Positions 24,501 through 37,260 of a DNA stretch of 64,000 nucleotides are shown here, piece after piece (position 1 is the first letter of the stretch; each line of letters begins with the position of its first letter). The notes under the pieces were generated by a model that worked only from the letters and a program-made list of their open reading frames with translations, was not told where the DNA came from and ran no database searches. Location: the NCBI RefSeq assembly GCF_002994745.2, contig NC_037092.1, positions 71,151,823 to 71,215,822 of the forward strand, in the 5' to 3' direction. Origin of the DNA: Rosa chinensis (taxonomy: Eukaryota > Streptophyta > Magnoliopsida > Rosales > Rosaceae). The position numbers and the translations under genes were made by a program.

Positions 24501-25207
24501 CCACCAGTTGGTACGAATCTGCAAATTTTACTGTATTTTTCTTACACCTTTATAAAAACAAATATATAAAAGTTAGCTAAATATTAATTGATCGGATTAA
24601 TTTTTATTTATGAAACTGTTATTTGGAATGATCTTTGAAATACTCTATTGCTTTGCTTTTAAGGCCTACACAAATTGTGGCATATATATGTTCATACTCG
24701 TGCCATGCATTCATGTGTTGTGTCTTTGTCGAACTCATATCGCGAGAAAGATCATTGATTGTGAGAACAATAGTCAACCCAAATGGCCTACAAAATGAAA
24801 GTAATCAAACATGCCATGTATAAAAATGATCTATGAAGATGACTTAATATCTTACTAAAGTTATATGAAGATGACTTAACATGTTGTATGCACTATGCAT
24901 GAATGATGTGCGAGAATGAACTATGAAGATGACTTAACATGTTTTATGCACTATGCAGTACATTTTTTCTTTTTTAATTTGTCTCAATTTTGGTAGCTGG
25001 TTTTTTCAATTTTTTTTATCATTAGTATTGTTGTAATAGTAATTGTTTTACGTTTAGTAAGTAAGAAGCATTTGTACCTCATACAACAATGTACAACATT
25101 TGCGTCCGTTTATAATGTATAGTGATCTCATAACAAGGAAAGATTGAAAAATCTATGATGATCGAGAGACAGTATTTAATCTCTACCTAGAAAATAGGAT
25201 ATTTTTA
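21581..25207. other. long gene-poor stretch
   Basis: AT-rich throughout. I looked at the ORFs near 22418-22684 (-), 24100-24348 (-) and 24610-24823 (+) and recognise none of them. A partial tandem repeat around GAAGATGACTTAACATGTT occurs three times at about 24835-24955. Confidence 0.4.
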
Positions 25208-25210
25208 TTA

Positions 25211-25503
25211 GAGCAACTCCAACAGCTTTCTTATATCTTAATTTTTCTCCATTTTAGGGAAAAATTTGGTTGTTTTGCTCTAACAGATTCTCTATAATTA
25301 TCCCTAAAATAGAGATAGTGATGAGAGAGAAAACAAAACTTTCTATATTTACAGCAATCTGTAAAATTTTAATGAAGGATTTAGGGAATAATTATGGAAT
25401 CTCTAAAATAGAGAATATGTTTGAGTTAAAGCATAAATCTTTTTGGAGCTTTTAATTTTTGCTTCCTTATAAAGAAATTATAGGGAAGCCGTTGGAGATG
25501 CTC
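25211..25503. mobile_element. MITE with GAGCATCTCCAAC-type ends (293 bp)
   Basis: The left end GAGCAACTCCAACAG and right end (inverted) GAGCATCTCCAACGG are flanked by TTA target duplications (25208-25210, 25504-25506). It has the same terminal motif as the element at 37261-37549. A 3-bp TWA duplication fits PIF/Harbinger-like MITEs. There is no coding capacity. Confidence 0.75.
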
Positions 25504-25519
25504 TTAGAATATAAATAAA

Positions 25520-25690
25520 GAGGAGTGCAATCTACATTCTCTATTTTACAATTCACACTCATTCTTTTATTTTTTCGTAACTTAAATTTTTGTGTTTAGT
25601 AACTTAGTTTTGTTTTTTCATTAGAATTTGAATCAAAAATGAAAATAATGAGTGTAGATTGTAAAACGAAGAGTGTGAATTTCACTCCTC
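25520..25690. mobile_element. fold-back MITE with 8-bp target duplication (171 bp)
   Basis: The ends GAGGAGTG and CACTCCTC continue into an inverted repeat containing CAATCTACA...ATTTTACAAT-like sequence. The 8-bp duplications TAAATAAA (25512-25519 and 25691-25698) are perfect, which suits a hAT-type MITE. It lies only 16 bases from the preceding MITE. Confidence 0.75.
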
Positions 25691-26314
25691 TAAATAAAAG
25701 GGAAGCAGGAAGAGATGGAATCAAAGATACATTAATGAATGGAGTGATTCATATGGAGCTACCCCAATAAATATTTGAGGACGATCTCAATGTGGAACAT
25801 TGGAACAAGCCCTCAAATGGTACTTTGGCTAGAAGTAGCAAGTGAAGAACCATTTTGAAGCAAAGCCACATGCATAATTGCATTCTATCTATAGGGGGGT
25901 TTGGTGCAGTTGATTGAAGGAAGCAAAATCTAGCTTCATAGATTCATGAATTCATAATAATAGGCATCAGGCATGGGTACAGAATGATTGAAGGAGTCCT
26001 TACAGTCGTCCTTTTTCCCTAGAAGGATGGATCGGGGGCCGGATTAGAACTTGAGGGAGGTTATGTGGTGGTGGTGGTCGTGGTTACGACTTTATAATTG
26101 AAGGATAAGGGATACCTTAAAAGGAATGGAATTAGGTATTTGAGAGCAAATTGCAATCTCTCAATTTATCATTTCTAAAAAGATATTTTTTGTGATGGAA
26201 TACACAAAAAATTCAATTTACAGTTTATTTAAAATAAAAATAGTTCGGATCATTCCATGAATGATTTAACAAGAACAGCTTATCAGTTGGCCGTGCGCGT
26301 AGCTCATGACCGAT

Positions 26315-26520
26315 TATTTTCGAGTCAGATTGTCTAAAATTTGTCAAGGACACCAAGGCTGAGGTGGATAATACTTCAATTTTTGAAAAAATTGTCTATG
26401 ATATCGTTTATCTTCAATCATGATCTCTTCCAAGTTCATTTTTTGCTCATGTCTTTAGAGAGGCTAACTCGGCAACTCACATGCTTGCCAAGTTAGCATT
26501 CAATTCCGAAAAACCAAAAT
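26315..26520 (+). pseudogene. LINE-type RNase H relic
   Basis: In translation, FESDCLKFVKDTKAEVD is followed by FAHVFREANSATHMLAKLAF. This is the ESD...V....R.AN..AH.LAKLA pattern of the RNase H-like domain carried by plant LINEs. Stops and a frameshift break it near 26420. No reverse transcriptase remains nearby. Confidence 0.65.
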
Positions 26521-27602
26521 GGTTCAAATCATTCTATTTGACAAAGTTAGCATTACTTATGGTTTCTCAACCAACTTTCAAATTTTAGAAATAACCCTAA
26601 AATCCGAACGATATCTTTTATACATTTATGAGGCTAGCTTTCCTTTAATCTTGGGAAGCATGGCCTTGTCTATGTTCCCCTTTCAAGTAAATTCGATTGA
26701 AAAGCAATGTAGACCAAACATGATATCTATGATCATTTTAATTTTGATGCTCAAGTTCGCATGCATGGGATCATCAATATCATTGATATGGTTGGAAGTA
26801 GGGACCAAAATAATTCCCAGACGTACAAACCTACTATGCGTCAATGTAATTCTAATGCATGCCTACCCTAATTGTTTGGACCTTTACGCAATCTACCTCC
26901 ATGAATAAAGCCACAAGTTTCTCAACCAAGCAAATGGTGAATCATATCTATGAGACCAAGCAACGACCTTTTTATAATCTTTAGTTTCTTCTAAAACACC
27001 AACATTTGCAGGTGCAGCACCATCACTATGTCTGTCCAAAACCCCCAATTCATGGCCCCAATTTTTTCTTTCTTTTTCTTTACAAATTGCCAAAGTAGTC
27101 GGGTTCTTGCTCAAAGCTTGTTAAACAGACCAACTACCACACCAACCAACTTAACTGCCTCTTGTATTATATACTACACCCAGAAAGGGGTCGAAATATT
27201 AAATTAAAGGATTCTGGCCAGCCTTCTAATTGATTAATGGTCTTTAATTTTGCTCGTTGATGATTTGATTAGAATTATAGATTTATAGGGGAGTCACCTA
27301 CCGCATCCATGAAATTTGCAGAAGACAAATCGATCCATGGACAAAGCCACACCAAAGATTGGAGCTAAACTGTCAGCCTTTATTCATTTGGAAAATTCTG
27401 AAAGTATTAACGAACAAAATTGATTCTTCTCCTACTTTACCAAAGTGGCCGGGTTTCAATAAACACATATGTTTTTTTTTTTTTTGTCAAGTAATAAACA
27501 CATATGTTAGTTGATGTCTTTAACAAAAGTAAATGAAATTAATGATGAGCTTCAGGGAAGTACTGCTAGGATTAGGAAGGTAGCTGGTTGATAGACTCGA
27601 TA
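26521..27602. other. intergenic DNA without recognised content
   Basis: Short ORFs exist here (for example 26519-26908 +) but have no family resemblance that I can see. I call no gene. Confidence 0.4.
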
Positions 27603-27785
27603 GAAATGGAAAGCATGCCTTTCATTAGAGATTTCAAAGTGAACTCGTGTTGACTTATAATTCGGTGGTACATTGACTGCATGAGCAACAAAAAAAAAAA
27701 CTCCAACTAGGACCCGTCTACTGTTCTGCAAAAATGACTGGTAAGTTTTCTTTGAAAATTATAATTAGGTAATGGGCTTTGGAAG
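27603..27785 (+). repeat. local duplication, copy 1
   Basis: This sequence recurs in direct orientation at about 29149-29308. Shared blocks include CATGCCTTTCATTAGA, TTTCAAAGTGAACTCG and TAGGACCCGTCTACTG. The copies differ by small indels (copy 1 has an extra poly(A)-containing stretch). Confidence 0.8.
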
Positions 27786-27973
27786 GTGATTAACGGTAAG
27801 TGAATACACATTTCCCATTGAATGATTCGTCGTCAAAGCCATTGATAAAAATAAAAATGGACACACCTTTGGCGATGGGGTAATTCACTAGCCAAAACCT
27901 TCTATAGAAAAATAAAATAAAATTGGACATATTTTGCCAACGAATATGTTATTAAAAGCCTCCAATAAAAATA

Positions 27974-28930
27974 CTAAACTTTTTATTTCAAAAGAGAGCT
28001 CCCGAAAACTCGGAGCTCTGCATACCGAAACCTAGGGTTTCGTGCAGCAGTGCGGCGGTGGCGGTTTCGTTCACTGCTTGCTAGAGGACGTCTTCCGGCG
28101 TCGATCTCGTCTGGTGTGCGTCCGGCATGTACAGCGGTAGGGGTTCTTCCGGTGTCGGTTTTGAAGGCAAGGTGAATAGGGTCTGGCTTTGCGGCGCTGG
28201 TTGTGGATTTGGGCTTCGAGTTGCAAGGTAGTGAAGATCTCCGATCCTCTGCTGATTGAGCAGTGGGTTTCAACGCCGGCTGTTTTGGGTACCCAAAGGA
28301 GACGATTGGATCGTGAGTGCATCAGGCGGTTGTAGCGTCGCTAGAGGCCAGCTTTGGGCGGACGGGATAGTTGCCGTGGATCCGGATCTGGGGAGGCCAC
28401 CAGACTGAACCAGGGGTGGCAACAGCTCTAGCGGTCTTGCTAGGGTTTTGGCGCGAACTGGTCTGGGTGTAGGGATGAGGGTAGTGGGAGTGGGTTGGGC
28501 CTATTGGATCAAGCCCACTTTCCCTCCTCTCCCTGGCTTGGGCTGATTTTGTTGTTGGGCCTTAGCGAGCCTGTTTGAGGTTGGACTCAACACAATCCTA
28601 TTTTGAAGCTATTCACTACAGGGTCTGGTGGAAGGGTACACCAAGAGGTCTTAGGCCCCAAGCCAGTCAAGGCAGATGCGGAGAATTAGGGTTGTGTATG
28701 AATAAATTTAGTCGTTAGTTGTTTTTTACATTTTCCTTTTGGATTTTAGTGTTTCGCATTTTCCTTTTTTAGGATTTTAGTTTTTGCATCTTCCTTTGGA
28801 AAGCGTGCCTGACTACGGTCAGTGGAGCAGTGAATGTAATGGGTGATCTACGGATCTCCTCGAATGACCTTGCACGGTCGTATGATCTTTTCGATCACAG
28901 AAATATATCTTCCTTTCCCCTAAAAAAAAC
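27974..28930 (+). mobile_element. poly(A) retroposon with 16-bp target duplication
   Basis: This 957-bp, relatively GC-rich insert in AT-rich DNA ends in TCCCCTAAAAAAAAC. It is flanked by 16-bp direct repeats GCCTCCAATAAAAATA (27958-27973) and GCCTCCCATAAAAATA (28931-28946), one mismatch. A poly(A) end plus a long target duplication indicates LINE-machinery retroposition. No ORF resembles reverse transcriptase, so it is a non-autonomous or 5'-truncated LINE-like element. TTTTGGATTTTAGT- and CATTTTCCTTTT-like motifs repeat near 28720-28800. Confidence 0.7.
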
Positions 28931-29148
28931 GCCTCCCATAAAAATAAAAATAAATAAATAAAATGTAAGAATTCTTGCCATCTAAGATGCAACACTCTAC
29001 AACTTCGCTTAGCAACATTGACATCAGTATTGCTCTATCATAATTCCGTATTCACGATTCAGGCTGCTCCCATATTAGGTTAATGACAAGAATTAGATGT
29101 TTTTTTTTTTTGTTCTTTTAGAACCACAATTGAGAATATAAAAGTGAG

Positions 29149-29308
29149 GAATGGAAAACATGCCTTTCATTAGAAATTTCAAAGTGAACTCGTGTTAACT
29201 TATAATTTGGTGGTAAATTGGCTGCATAATACTAGGACCCGTCTACTGTTCTGCAAAAATGACTATGCTAAGTTTTCTTTAAAAATTATAATTAGGTTAT
29301 GGGATTTG
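29149..29308 (+). repeat. local duplication, copy 2
   Basis: Direct-repeat partner of 27603-27785. The retroposon at 27974-28930 lies between the two copies. Confidence 0.8.
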
Positions 29309-29614
29309 GACATGGCCCTAGAATTATGTAACTAACTACGACATTGGGCCATCCGGAAGCAAAAGATCCACATGCTACAACAACCAACACCGTCCACAAT
29401 AATTCCATTGCTAAATGGGCTGCATATTTCAGTAGGAGGACCTGGCCCTCTGGGTAATTGAGAATTTGAGACTTTAAAGAGGAGGGAGTAAAAGAATGGA
29501 AAGAATATATTACCAATGAAAACCATTGCTTGGTGAATACACAAGATTATTCTCTACAGGTATAAGATTGAACCACATTTTCTATCATTTCTTGCATCTG
29601 TATGTATATGTATG

Positions 29615-32600
29615 TCAACTGCAAAGCTCCGTACATAGCTGCTGAATCTGGGAAGGGCTGTTATCTGCCAACGAATATGTGCCCATTCTCCCGTTGCTTG
29701 AGCAAGTCAAGTTCAGTTGATTTCCAAGCTGGTTTGTCTGCAAGATTGGTGAATACATGCATATATTGAACCATGTATCAGTACAAAATCAATTTACGTA
29801 ACCTAGAGTACATAAATACTCAGAAACTAAATTCGGGAAACAAACTTAAGGCTAGAAGCTTCAAAACCATATGGATGATGGAGCATAACAACAGGTGAGT
29901 TCAGGAGCTCAGAATGGCTAGATGGACCTTTAATATCTCATGACTATAGTACAACAGACACAAGCAGTGAGAACTTTTTGAATCCATTTCTTAAATTTCG
30001 AAAACATTAGCTTAAAGTTTTGATAGAACTAAAGCAGACTTCATCTGGTGTGATAATTGTCTCTTCAATTTATCGTTCTGTTGGCACTTCACTTTAATAA
30101 GCGAGTATTTCTATTTGTCAAATATTATGGTGAAAGTTATATATTGGAAGAAAAGTGCAGCAGCAATTACCAAACACTCAATTTGGCGTGGCTGGCACTT
30201 CCATTTGGAGGTTGGGACACAGCTCAAATAATGACACCAGGAACAGTAGTCATTCAGATTGACTCCTCTTAGGAGATAAATCAGGGCAAGAGTATACCTG
30301 TCAAAATCAGAAGACTACTGTCAGAAAATTCTCACATCTACTGATGTTAGGCACCTAAGATGAGAATGAATTTCCATTTCCAATAAAGAAAGATACTAAA
30401 AAACCTACTATTAGTTGGTACTATCATCATAGTGACCAATTAGTATTAGACATAAAGAATCAGGCAGGTATCAAGGTTATCCATTAGTGACAGTCAAGAC
30501 AAACATTATTATATCCGTAATCTGCATATAAAACCAAGTTCTCTGATTTGATTATAATTATGCACTCATTACATATGCTGTAAAATTGTCATGAAAGCAG
30601 TTATGGTATAGGAAGTCAAACAATTAATAACCAGGGATTCAGATGCTTACCCAGCAATCAGTAGTATCAGAGAGATAACCCACAATACATACTGATAGGT
30701 CTTGTGTTTAGATCTAACTGGAGTTGTAATACTTCCAGGCCGAGCATTCATTTGATTAACCCATTTATACTGGGGGCGGATCAGAAACACAAATCCAAGG
30801 AGAAATCCAGAAACAAATCCTCCAATATGAGCAAAGTTGTCCACATGTGGAAGAATTCCCACTGCTAAATTTATTACAATGATGAAAATGAGAGTAAGCA
30901 ATGCCGCTAACTGCACATAAAAATCTGACATAGTAAGATAAGGGTAGTGCATATAGAAGAGGTCCAACATTTAACTTATCAGTAATTTTATTTACCTTGT
31001 TTGCATATATTGTCCAGTTTGATATAAGCTCTGAAAGCATGCTTCCTAGTAAACCAAAAAGTGCACCAGAAGCGCCAACAGAAATACCATTTTTGATAAA
31101 AAGTGCTGAGAGCAAACTCCCGCCAAAACCAGAGATGACATAAACCAACCCAATTCGGACTGTAGAAGAATAAATCAGAAACAATTAGGTTTTCAAACCA
31201 AGTGATGAGTGATGACATAAACAGTTCTACATGTTATGGATAAGTGTCATTTTCTATTACTTAACATGTTTGCTTCATATAAACTGCATCATGGAACATT
31301 TCAAAGTATTGAGGCAATTTGTCTACAGCTTTCCTGTGTTCCCTTACAAGTAAGGGAAAAAGATAAATAACAAGCCAGTGTTTGTTTCAGGCACTTTCGT
31401 TCAGTAGAATACTGTGTCTAAACTAAACTTTCAATAGCGTGAAAAGCCACAACCATAACAAGGTTTCTCCTGAACCACATCTTAGGTGTATCACTTCATT
31501 TCTTTCACACACCCCGCTGAATAAAGCTTCCTTTTATTTTATGGAAACCTATCAACATAGTTATTCAGGTTATTATGCAACCCGTGCCATATGACCACTG
31601 CTCTAGGATTGCAATTCAAAAACTTCATGCCCTACAAATCTAGAGCTGCAGATTATTCTCAAGCCAAGACATCAAAAATTGTTTGTAGTTTTGCTTGATA
31701 ATTTCTGTCTTCTGCTTTGTGTTTCACTACAAATTTGTAATTTGACTACAAATGCATTACACCACATGTCAAGATGGAAAAACAGATGCATACCAAACCC
31801 AAATTCTTGCTCAAGCCGAATTCCAATAAATACAAGACTCAGCATATTGGCCAGTACATGGAAAACTCCAGCATGTAGCCACATACAGGAGAGCAACCGC
31901 CATGCCTGGTGGCGTCCATGGATCATTTTCTGCACTTCTAGAGCACCCATCTTGTCTAATCTGAAGAATGAAAGCACATACGAAGAAGTCAGATATATAT
32001 CCCTCTCTTCTCATTACAACTAAGATCTGCTAAGTTTAGCCATTTTAGACTTGCAATGAGGCACATTACAATGAGGACATTAGACAGCTTCTGGTTGATC
32101 ACTCATAAACTCTCGACAAGTGCCAGCCCCTTCTTAGTTTCAACTTCTTACAAAAGAAATTAAGAAATAAGTAGGAGCTGCTGACCTATATGTGCCATTT
32201 CTATAGCTCTTATTGTCAAACAGAAGACAAATTCCCATTGAAGTGCTAATTTTAGCTTGGGATGAGGCATATTACAACGAGGACATTAAACAGCTTATCA
32301 CATTTCACTCACAAATCCTTGATGAAGGCATGCCCCTTCTTAGTTCTTACCAGAGACATTAAGATTCAACAGTTTCATTTTATCCATAATTATCCTGTTT
32401 ATGGCCTCACAGAGCAAGGAAAGGTCAACTAAAAAGAAAAAAATTGAAACCACTTTGTCAAATTATAAATTAATGCTGGAAATTTGACTCTTAACATATC
32501 ACAAGGACCATTTTGATTGACTCAGCAAACAAATCAAGGCAGGTAGACCATGAATCCTAATAACAAAATCTCCAAAATTTTCACACAGTTAATGACTGTT

Positions 32601-33191
32601 GCTATAAATTGATTCCACTCATATTTCCCATGAAACCCACCCAACCCTCCTCATCACAAAAGCTCTATGCACTAGTCTCATCAACAACTAAAACAACCCA
32701 ATTACGAATTCTAATAACTCTTCCAGAAGCAACACACAAACCCAATTAAATCCCAGAACACACATTTCCATTTCAAACTGCGAATAACAAATCATTCTAA
32801 AAAAAAAAAACTGCAAATATCAATATAATAAGACAGAGAAACTTGAAAAAGAAAAAAGAGTGAAACTTTACGTGGATGAAGATGGCCCCAGAAGTGGGTT
32901 TTCTTTGAAGGGCTGAAACGAAAAGCGACCCAGAAACCGAGCAATGCATCTATCAGAGTTCTTGGGGCAGTTATTCACGAACATGGTGATCACAAACACC
33001 ACAATGTTGATCACAACAAACCACGGCACCAGCCACGATTTCCACCTCTTGAACGGCCTGTAGTCGCTGAAGGTCCTCGACAGCGCCGGCGACTGTGCCG
33101 GAGGTGGGCCCTCCGGGTGGACCACGTTGTCACCCCGCTGCGGAGTGACCACCTTTATCTCTATCTCCGGCGAAGATTGCCGTCTCGCCAT
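29615..33191 (-). CDS. RBL1: rhomboid-like intramembrane serine protease, 386 aa
   Basis: Six minus-strand exons are all in phase with GT-AG junctions: 33191-32872, 31960-31794, 31159-30996, 30910-30651, 30297-30171 and 29737-29615. The product is a multi-pass rhomboid protease that cuts transmembrane helices of membrane proteins, probably in the secretory pathway. I see a cytosolic N-terminus, a first membrane segment at about 51-72, the HxxxHxxxN motif (H136, H141, N145), the catalytic GASGALFG with Ser193, and the second catalytic residue His245 in [11 protein letters not shown] cysteine-rich C-terminal part ([11 protein letters not shown]) follows. The key residues are complete, so activity is expected. 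Length and exon count fit Arabidopsis RBL1 better than the shorter RBL2. Intron 1 (911 bp) contains a diverged direct repeat. Confidence 0.95.
32041..32348. repeat. direct repeat pair inside RBL intron 1
   Basis: Two roughly 90-bp diverged copies lie at about 32051-32140 and 32260-32348. They share ATGAGGC.CATTACAA.GAGGACATTA.ACAGCTT and a GCCCCTTCTTAGTT end. Intronic, no coding role. Confidence 0.6.
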
Positions 33192-35767
33192 TGCAATCCG
33201 TCTTGTCTTGTTTTTTTTTTTTCACGTTCTGGTATGAAATCAGTGATCTTGATTCAGACCCGGAAAACCCATTTGGGCTGTGAAACCATATCAGGGGATC
33301 AATGTGGGATTCAGAGAGAAATGGGATTTGGATTTCTTGGCGTTTTGGGGGGTGTGTGAGTATAAAGTTTCTTGATTTCTTGAATGAATGTGAATAAAAA
33401 TGATGGCTTTATGGGTGGTGGGAGGAGTTGGTCTAGTCTCACAAGTCACAACTGCCTTTCCCCCTTTTTTTTCACAACAAACGATTAGCTTTGGATTTAA
33501 GATTTTCCTGGATTTGGATGTTTACGAGTGGAAATTGGTTTGGTGAAAAAAATTGCAGAGTGGTGGGATTTGCGATAACACAGAGACGTGTGTGTGTATA
33601 GAGAGAGTTTGTTATGGTGGCGTTTTGATTTGCAGTAACTGGAAGGAAGGTTCTTCCTATACACCGCCAGCATTGTAGTTATGCCAATTGTCATTTCATA
33701 AGCTACCAAATTTACTGTTTCCATTTTGGTGTTTATGTACGGAAATATTTGTCACGGAATTGGCGGTCAATTATTACACAGTATATTTGTTTTTGATATT
33801 ACATAATAAGTTCCCTTTATGTATTACAAGACGATTCTCGAGTTTTGTTCATGTTTAAGCGAAAGCTACGTAGCCGAGCAATTTCACTTTTGACACTACT
33901 TATAGATGTGAGAGGTTACTATTTAGACTTCATGATTCCTTGGATCATTTTTCGCCGACTATTGCTCGTAAGTTTCGGTCATGTGGCTATCAAATGTGTT
34001 TACGGTTTTCACAGCACACGGTAATTGGTTATTGGATGCTATAGACTATAGTGAGGTGGTTGCTTACAACACTATTGAATACCAAAATAGTGTGGTATTT
34101 GATGTATATTTGTTGAATACAATTCAACTAATCATCAAATTGTGAAAATGTAGACTTATTGATAAAAACCCATAACTGAATTTTGCGAGAAAAGAACTTT
34201 ATACTTTGAATTCTGAATTTTTTTCTCTTTCATTTCTTTGTAAAGCCTCTTGGTATAACTTCTAGTTTTTACACCCTAAGATGAATTATGTTGGATTAAT
34301 TATTGTGTCAGTTATCTATTTTATGACAATGTTGGTACATGGTGGTTGCAAAGTTGTGAGTATCTCCAACAATAAAAGTTATCTTTCTTAGTCAAATTGT
34401 CTAAAAGTTAAATAGAGTTTGCCAATTTTGATTTTTGCTATAACAATGTTAGCTATTTGTAAGTTAAATTAAAAAAAAAATGTTGACACTGGAAAAAAGA
34501 ATTATGGGAGTCTTAGGGCCTGTTTAGTAACGTTTTTAAAAATTATTTTTTTTAAAAAAAATTATAAAACAAAAATGAGAAAACGAGATTGTATTTTTAA
34601 ATTTGAAAATGTGTTTGATAGTTTAGTGCGAAAAAAATATTCTTCCCATTTTCTAACGGGGAGAAAGAATAAGTGAAAATGTCAAATTGTTGTTTTCAAT
34701 TTTTTCGAGTAAAAGTTGAAAATAAATTGTAATTTTTACTTTCCATATTTTGAGAAATCGATTACTGTATGCATTTTCACCATATGTATTTTTATTTTCT
34801 AATATGAAAATACAAGCTAAATATATAGCTAGAAAATTAAGCAAAATTTAATTTAACTTTTATTAATTCTATGACTAGTTCTATGCCTAAAATTTTTATA
34901 ATTATTATATTGAAAAAAAAAAATTTATTTGGAAAAAAAAAAAGTGGGAAGTTATCTAAATTGTGAGTGGTTATTGCAGACATAGGTAGTTAACTATCTG
35001 AAAATTATTTATTTTATTTTTTACAGAATTTTTTATTTTGTTATTTACCATATTACCACTCAATTATTAAAAATTATTTAAAATTAATATAAGGTTTAAG
35101 AATTTTATTGTCTTTTCACACCTACTTTGGCTAACAAAACCTCTTTAACTCTTTTCTTAATAATATTATAGATAAAAAAAAATTCATTAATTCTATTGGA
35201 GTGGTAAATTATGTTAAAAACTTAAAATTAATTAAGTTTTTAACTTTATGTTAAGATAACTAATTTTTTAGAGATGTTCACTTCAAATAATTTTCAAATT
35301 ATTAAGGAGACGTGGAACGTGACATGATGGAAGATAGGAACTTTAGTACATCGATCTTTCTTTATTTGATGGCAAAGAACGTGATGATATGAAGTAGTTT
35401 ATATGTGGTTGAATACCGTCGGCCTTGATGCCAATGGCCAACCATATATTTTGCCAAAGTAATCGATCACTTCATTGAAATGACGTGACGCTCTCTCCTT
35501 CAAGATGATTCATAACTTCACGAATGAGGAATCCCAGAAGGCACCTATTAAACATTTTTCTTTGTTTCATTATTGAATGAACAGCAACTGATTGAATTAT
35601 TTTCAAAATAAAGTCGCAATTTCATGAGAACTGTAATTACTCAAATAATCTCTATTTCTAATAATGTACAGTACGTAATCAGATAATGTTTAATTCAAAT
35701 ATCATTACTTATTAAAATACGAGTTTACTATGATATAGCTTCTGACTTCTTGATTAATTGGATTAAC

Positions 35768-35768
<1 letters not shown>
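33192..35768. other. RBL upstream region, then AT-rich repeat-like DNA
   Basis: 33192-33720 probably contains the RBL promoter and 5' UTR, with a T-run at 33210-33221. From about 34354 to 35283 the ends GAGTATCTCCAACAA and (inverted) GAACATCTCT, together with AGTTATCTT near both, suggest a degraded MITE. An AGGGCCTGTTTAGTAACG motif typical of another MITE type sits inside it at about 34515. I see no coding region. Confidence 0.35.

Positions 35769-35798
<30 letters not shown>
35769..35798. repeat. (TA)n microsatellite
   Basis: About 15 uninterrupted TA units in intergenic DNA. Confidence 0.95.
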
Positions 35799-36104
35799 AC
35801 CAAACATATGGAATTCATCAAAGTGATGATTATAATAAAGTTGCATGGATCCTAATTGTCCAAAACCTTAGCATCACGCAATTACTTGGCAAAATTCCAT
35901 GAGCTAGCTCGCTGGCCAATTAATATAACTTTGCAAGTATTCGACACTTGTCAAAAGTTGTCAAATGGGTCTCTATCCTGTATACCTAATCATAGTTTAG
36001 GAACAAATAAAGCAATAGACAAAGCAATTGGAGAGTCCGCCATCAGTTCATTCATCCTCTCCAATTCCAATTTTTTCCCTGCAGATGAAGAAATAGTCCT
36101 TCGC

Positions 36105-36106
<2 letters not shown>

Positions 36107-36144
<38 letters not shown>
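36107..36144. repeat. (AT)n microsatellite
   Basis: About 19 uninterrupted AT units in intergenic DNA. Confidence 0.95.
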
Positions 36145-36149
<5 letters not shown>

Positions 36150-36610
36150 CCTTTAAATCCCTGCAGGCTTAAGATAGAAAATTAACATAAAGGACTTTTA
36201 TATTTAATTTAGGTTAAACCCAGATTCCTTAACTCTATATATATGGTACGTACGGAGAAGTGTATAGCACTAGGATTTATATTGACGTTGGCCGTCTCAA
36301 TTTCTCTATACAGCCTAAGCTTCAGTTTCTAATAGTTTAAGCATGTTATTCGCAGACAACGACTTACTCGATCTGCCGATTCTCATGCATGCAGTTTAAA
36401 TCCCTATTTTTGGGGTGAAATTGTCAAATCATTCCTTGACTAAAGCAACGACTTGCGTTTTGTTTATGTACATCATGATCTCTAGGAACGTACTAAGAAC
36501 TAAATACTAAACTAAAATTAATCGGAGATGGTTTAGAAGAAAAAAAAAGAAACCAAAGATATAGATTTTTATCAAAGACTTGTATCATTTGATCATGTAA
36601 TTAAAATGTG

Positions 36611-36777
36611 AAAATTATTTTATGTACCGACGGTGCAAACGACCCAACACTTATAAGATGATCTCAATCTTTGATATTTATAATTAATATTTTTATTAAT
36701 AACCTAATAGTATATTTAATATAATCTAACTATCCATTTATGTCAATGTAAGTGCACATTGGTGCACTGAATCCTCC
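36611..36777 (-). repeat. dispersed MITE-like repeat, copy 2 (inverted)
   Basis: Reverse-complement partner of 21424-21580, recognisable along its whole length. GTACCGACGGTGCAAAC at the left end matches the right end of copy 1. Confidence 0.65.
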
Positions 36778-37026
36778 CCAATTACATGTGGATTCCTAGG
36801 AGTATGTAAGGTTGAAATGCTCATCGGTCCTTTAGAATAAAAAAATAAAAATCATCGATCCGTGAAATTCATAAAAGAATCAACGAAAAAGTTAAATTTT
36901 AACCATTCTTCTCTCCTTTTCATTTCTAATGGTTTTCCTTCTTTCTTTCCTTATAATCTGCATAGAAATAGGCAAAACTAAGCAAATAGTGACGGAAAAA
37001 TTTCAACAAACAGGGAGGGAGGGAGG

Positions 37027-37028
<2 letters not shown>

Positions 37029-37066
<38 letters not shown>
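37029..37066. repeat. (GA)n microsatellite
   Basis: About 19 GA units, preceded by an impure GGGAGG tract. Confidence 0.95.
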
Positions 37067-37069
<3 letters not shown>

Positions 37070-37260
37070 CAGCAAGAAAATTCAAAAGTTCATGTACTGC
37101 CAAATACATCAACAAACATACCTTTGATCATGTTTGAACCGAACTCCCAATCTTGAATATATTACTATATTATCTAAAAATTCAATTGACCGTTAAAAAC
37201 AAACTAGGTATCCAACTAAGGCCGGCCCAGTTTGAGATATTAGCTTAGCTTAAATCATAA

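Noticed and set aside
26519..26908. 129-codon ORF after the LINE RNase H relic
   Set aside because: It does not resemble LINE or any other protein. It probably stays open by chance in AT-rich DNA.
34354..35283. Large MITE with nested MITE
   Set aside because: Terminal similarity is too weak and no target duplication could be found, so it is mentioned only as a possibility in the stretch description.
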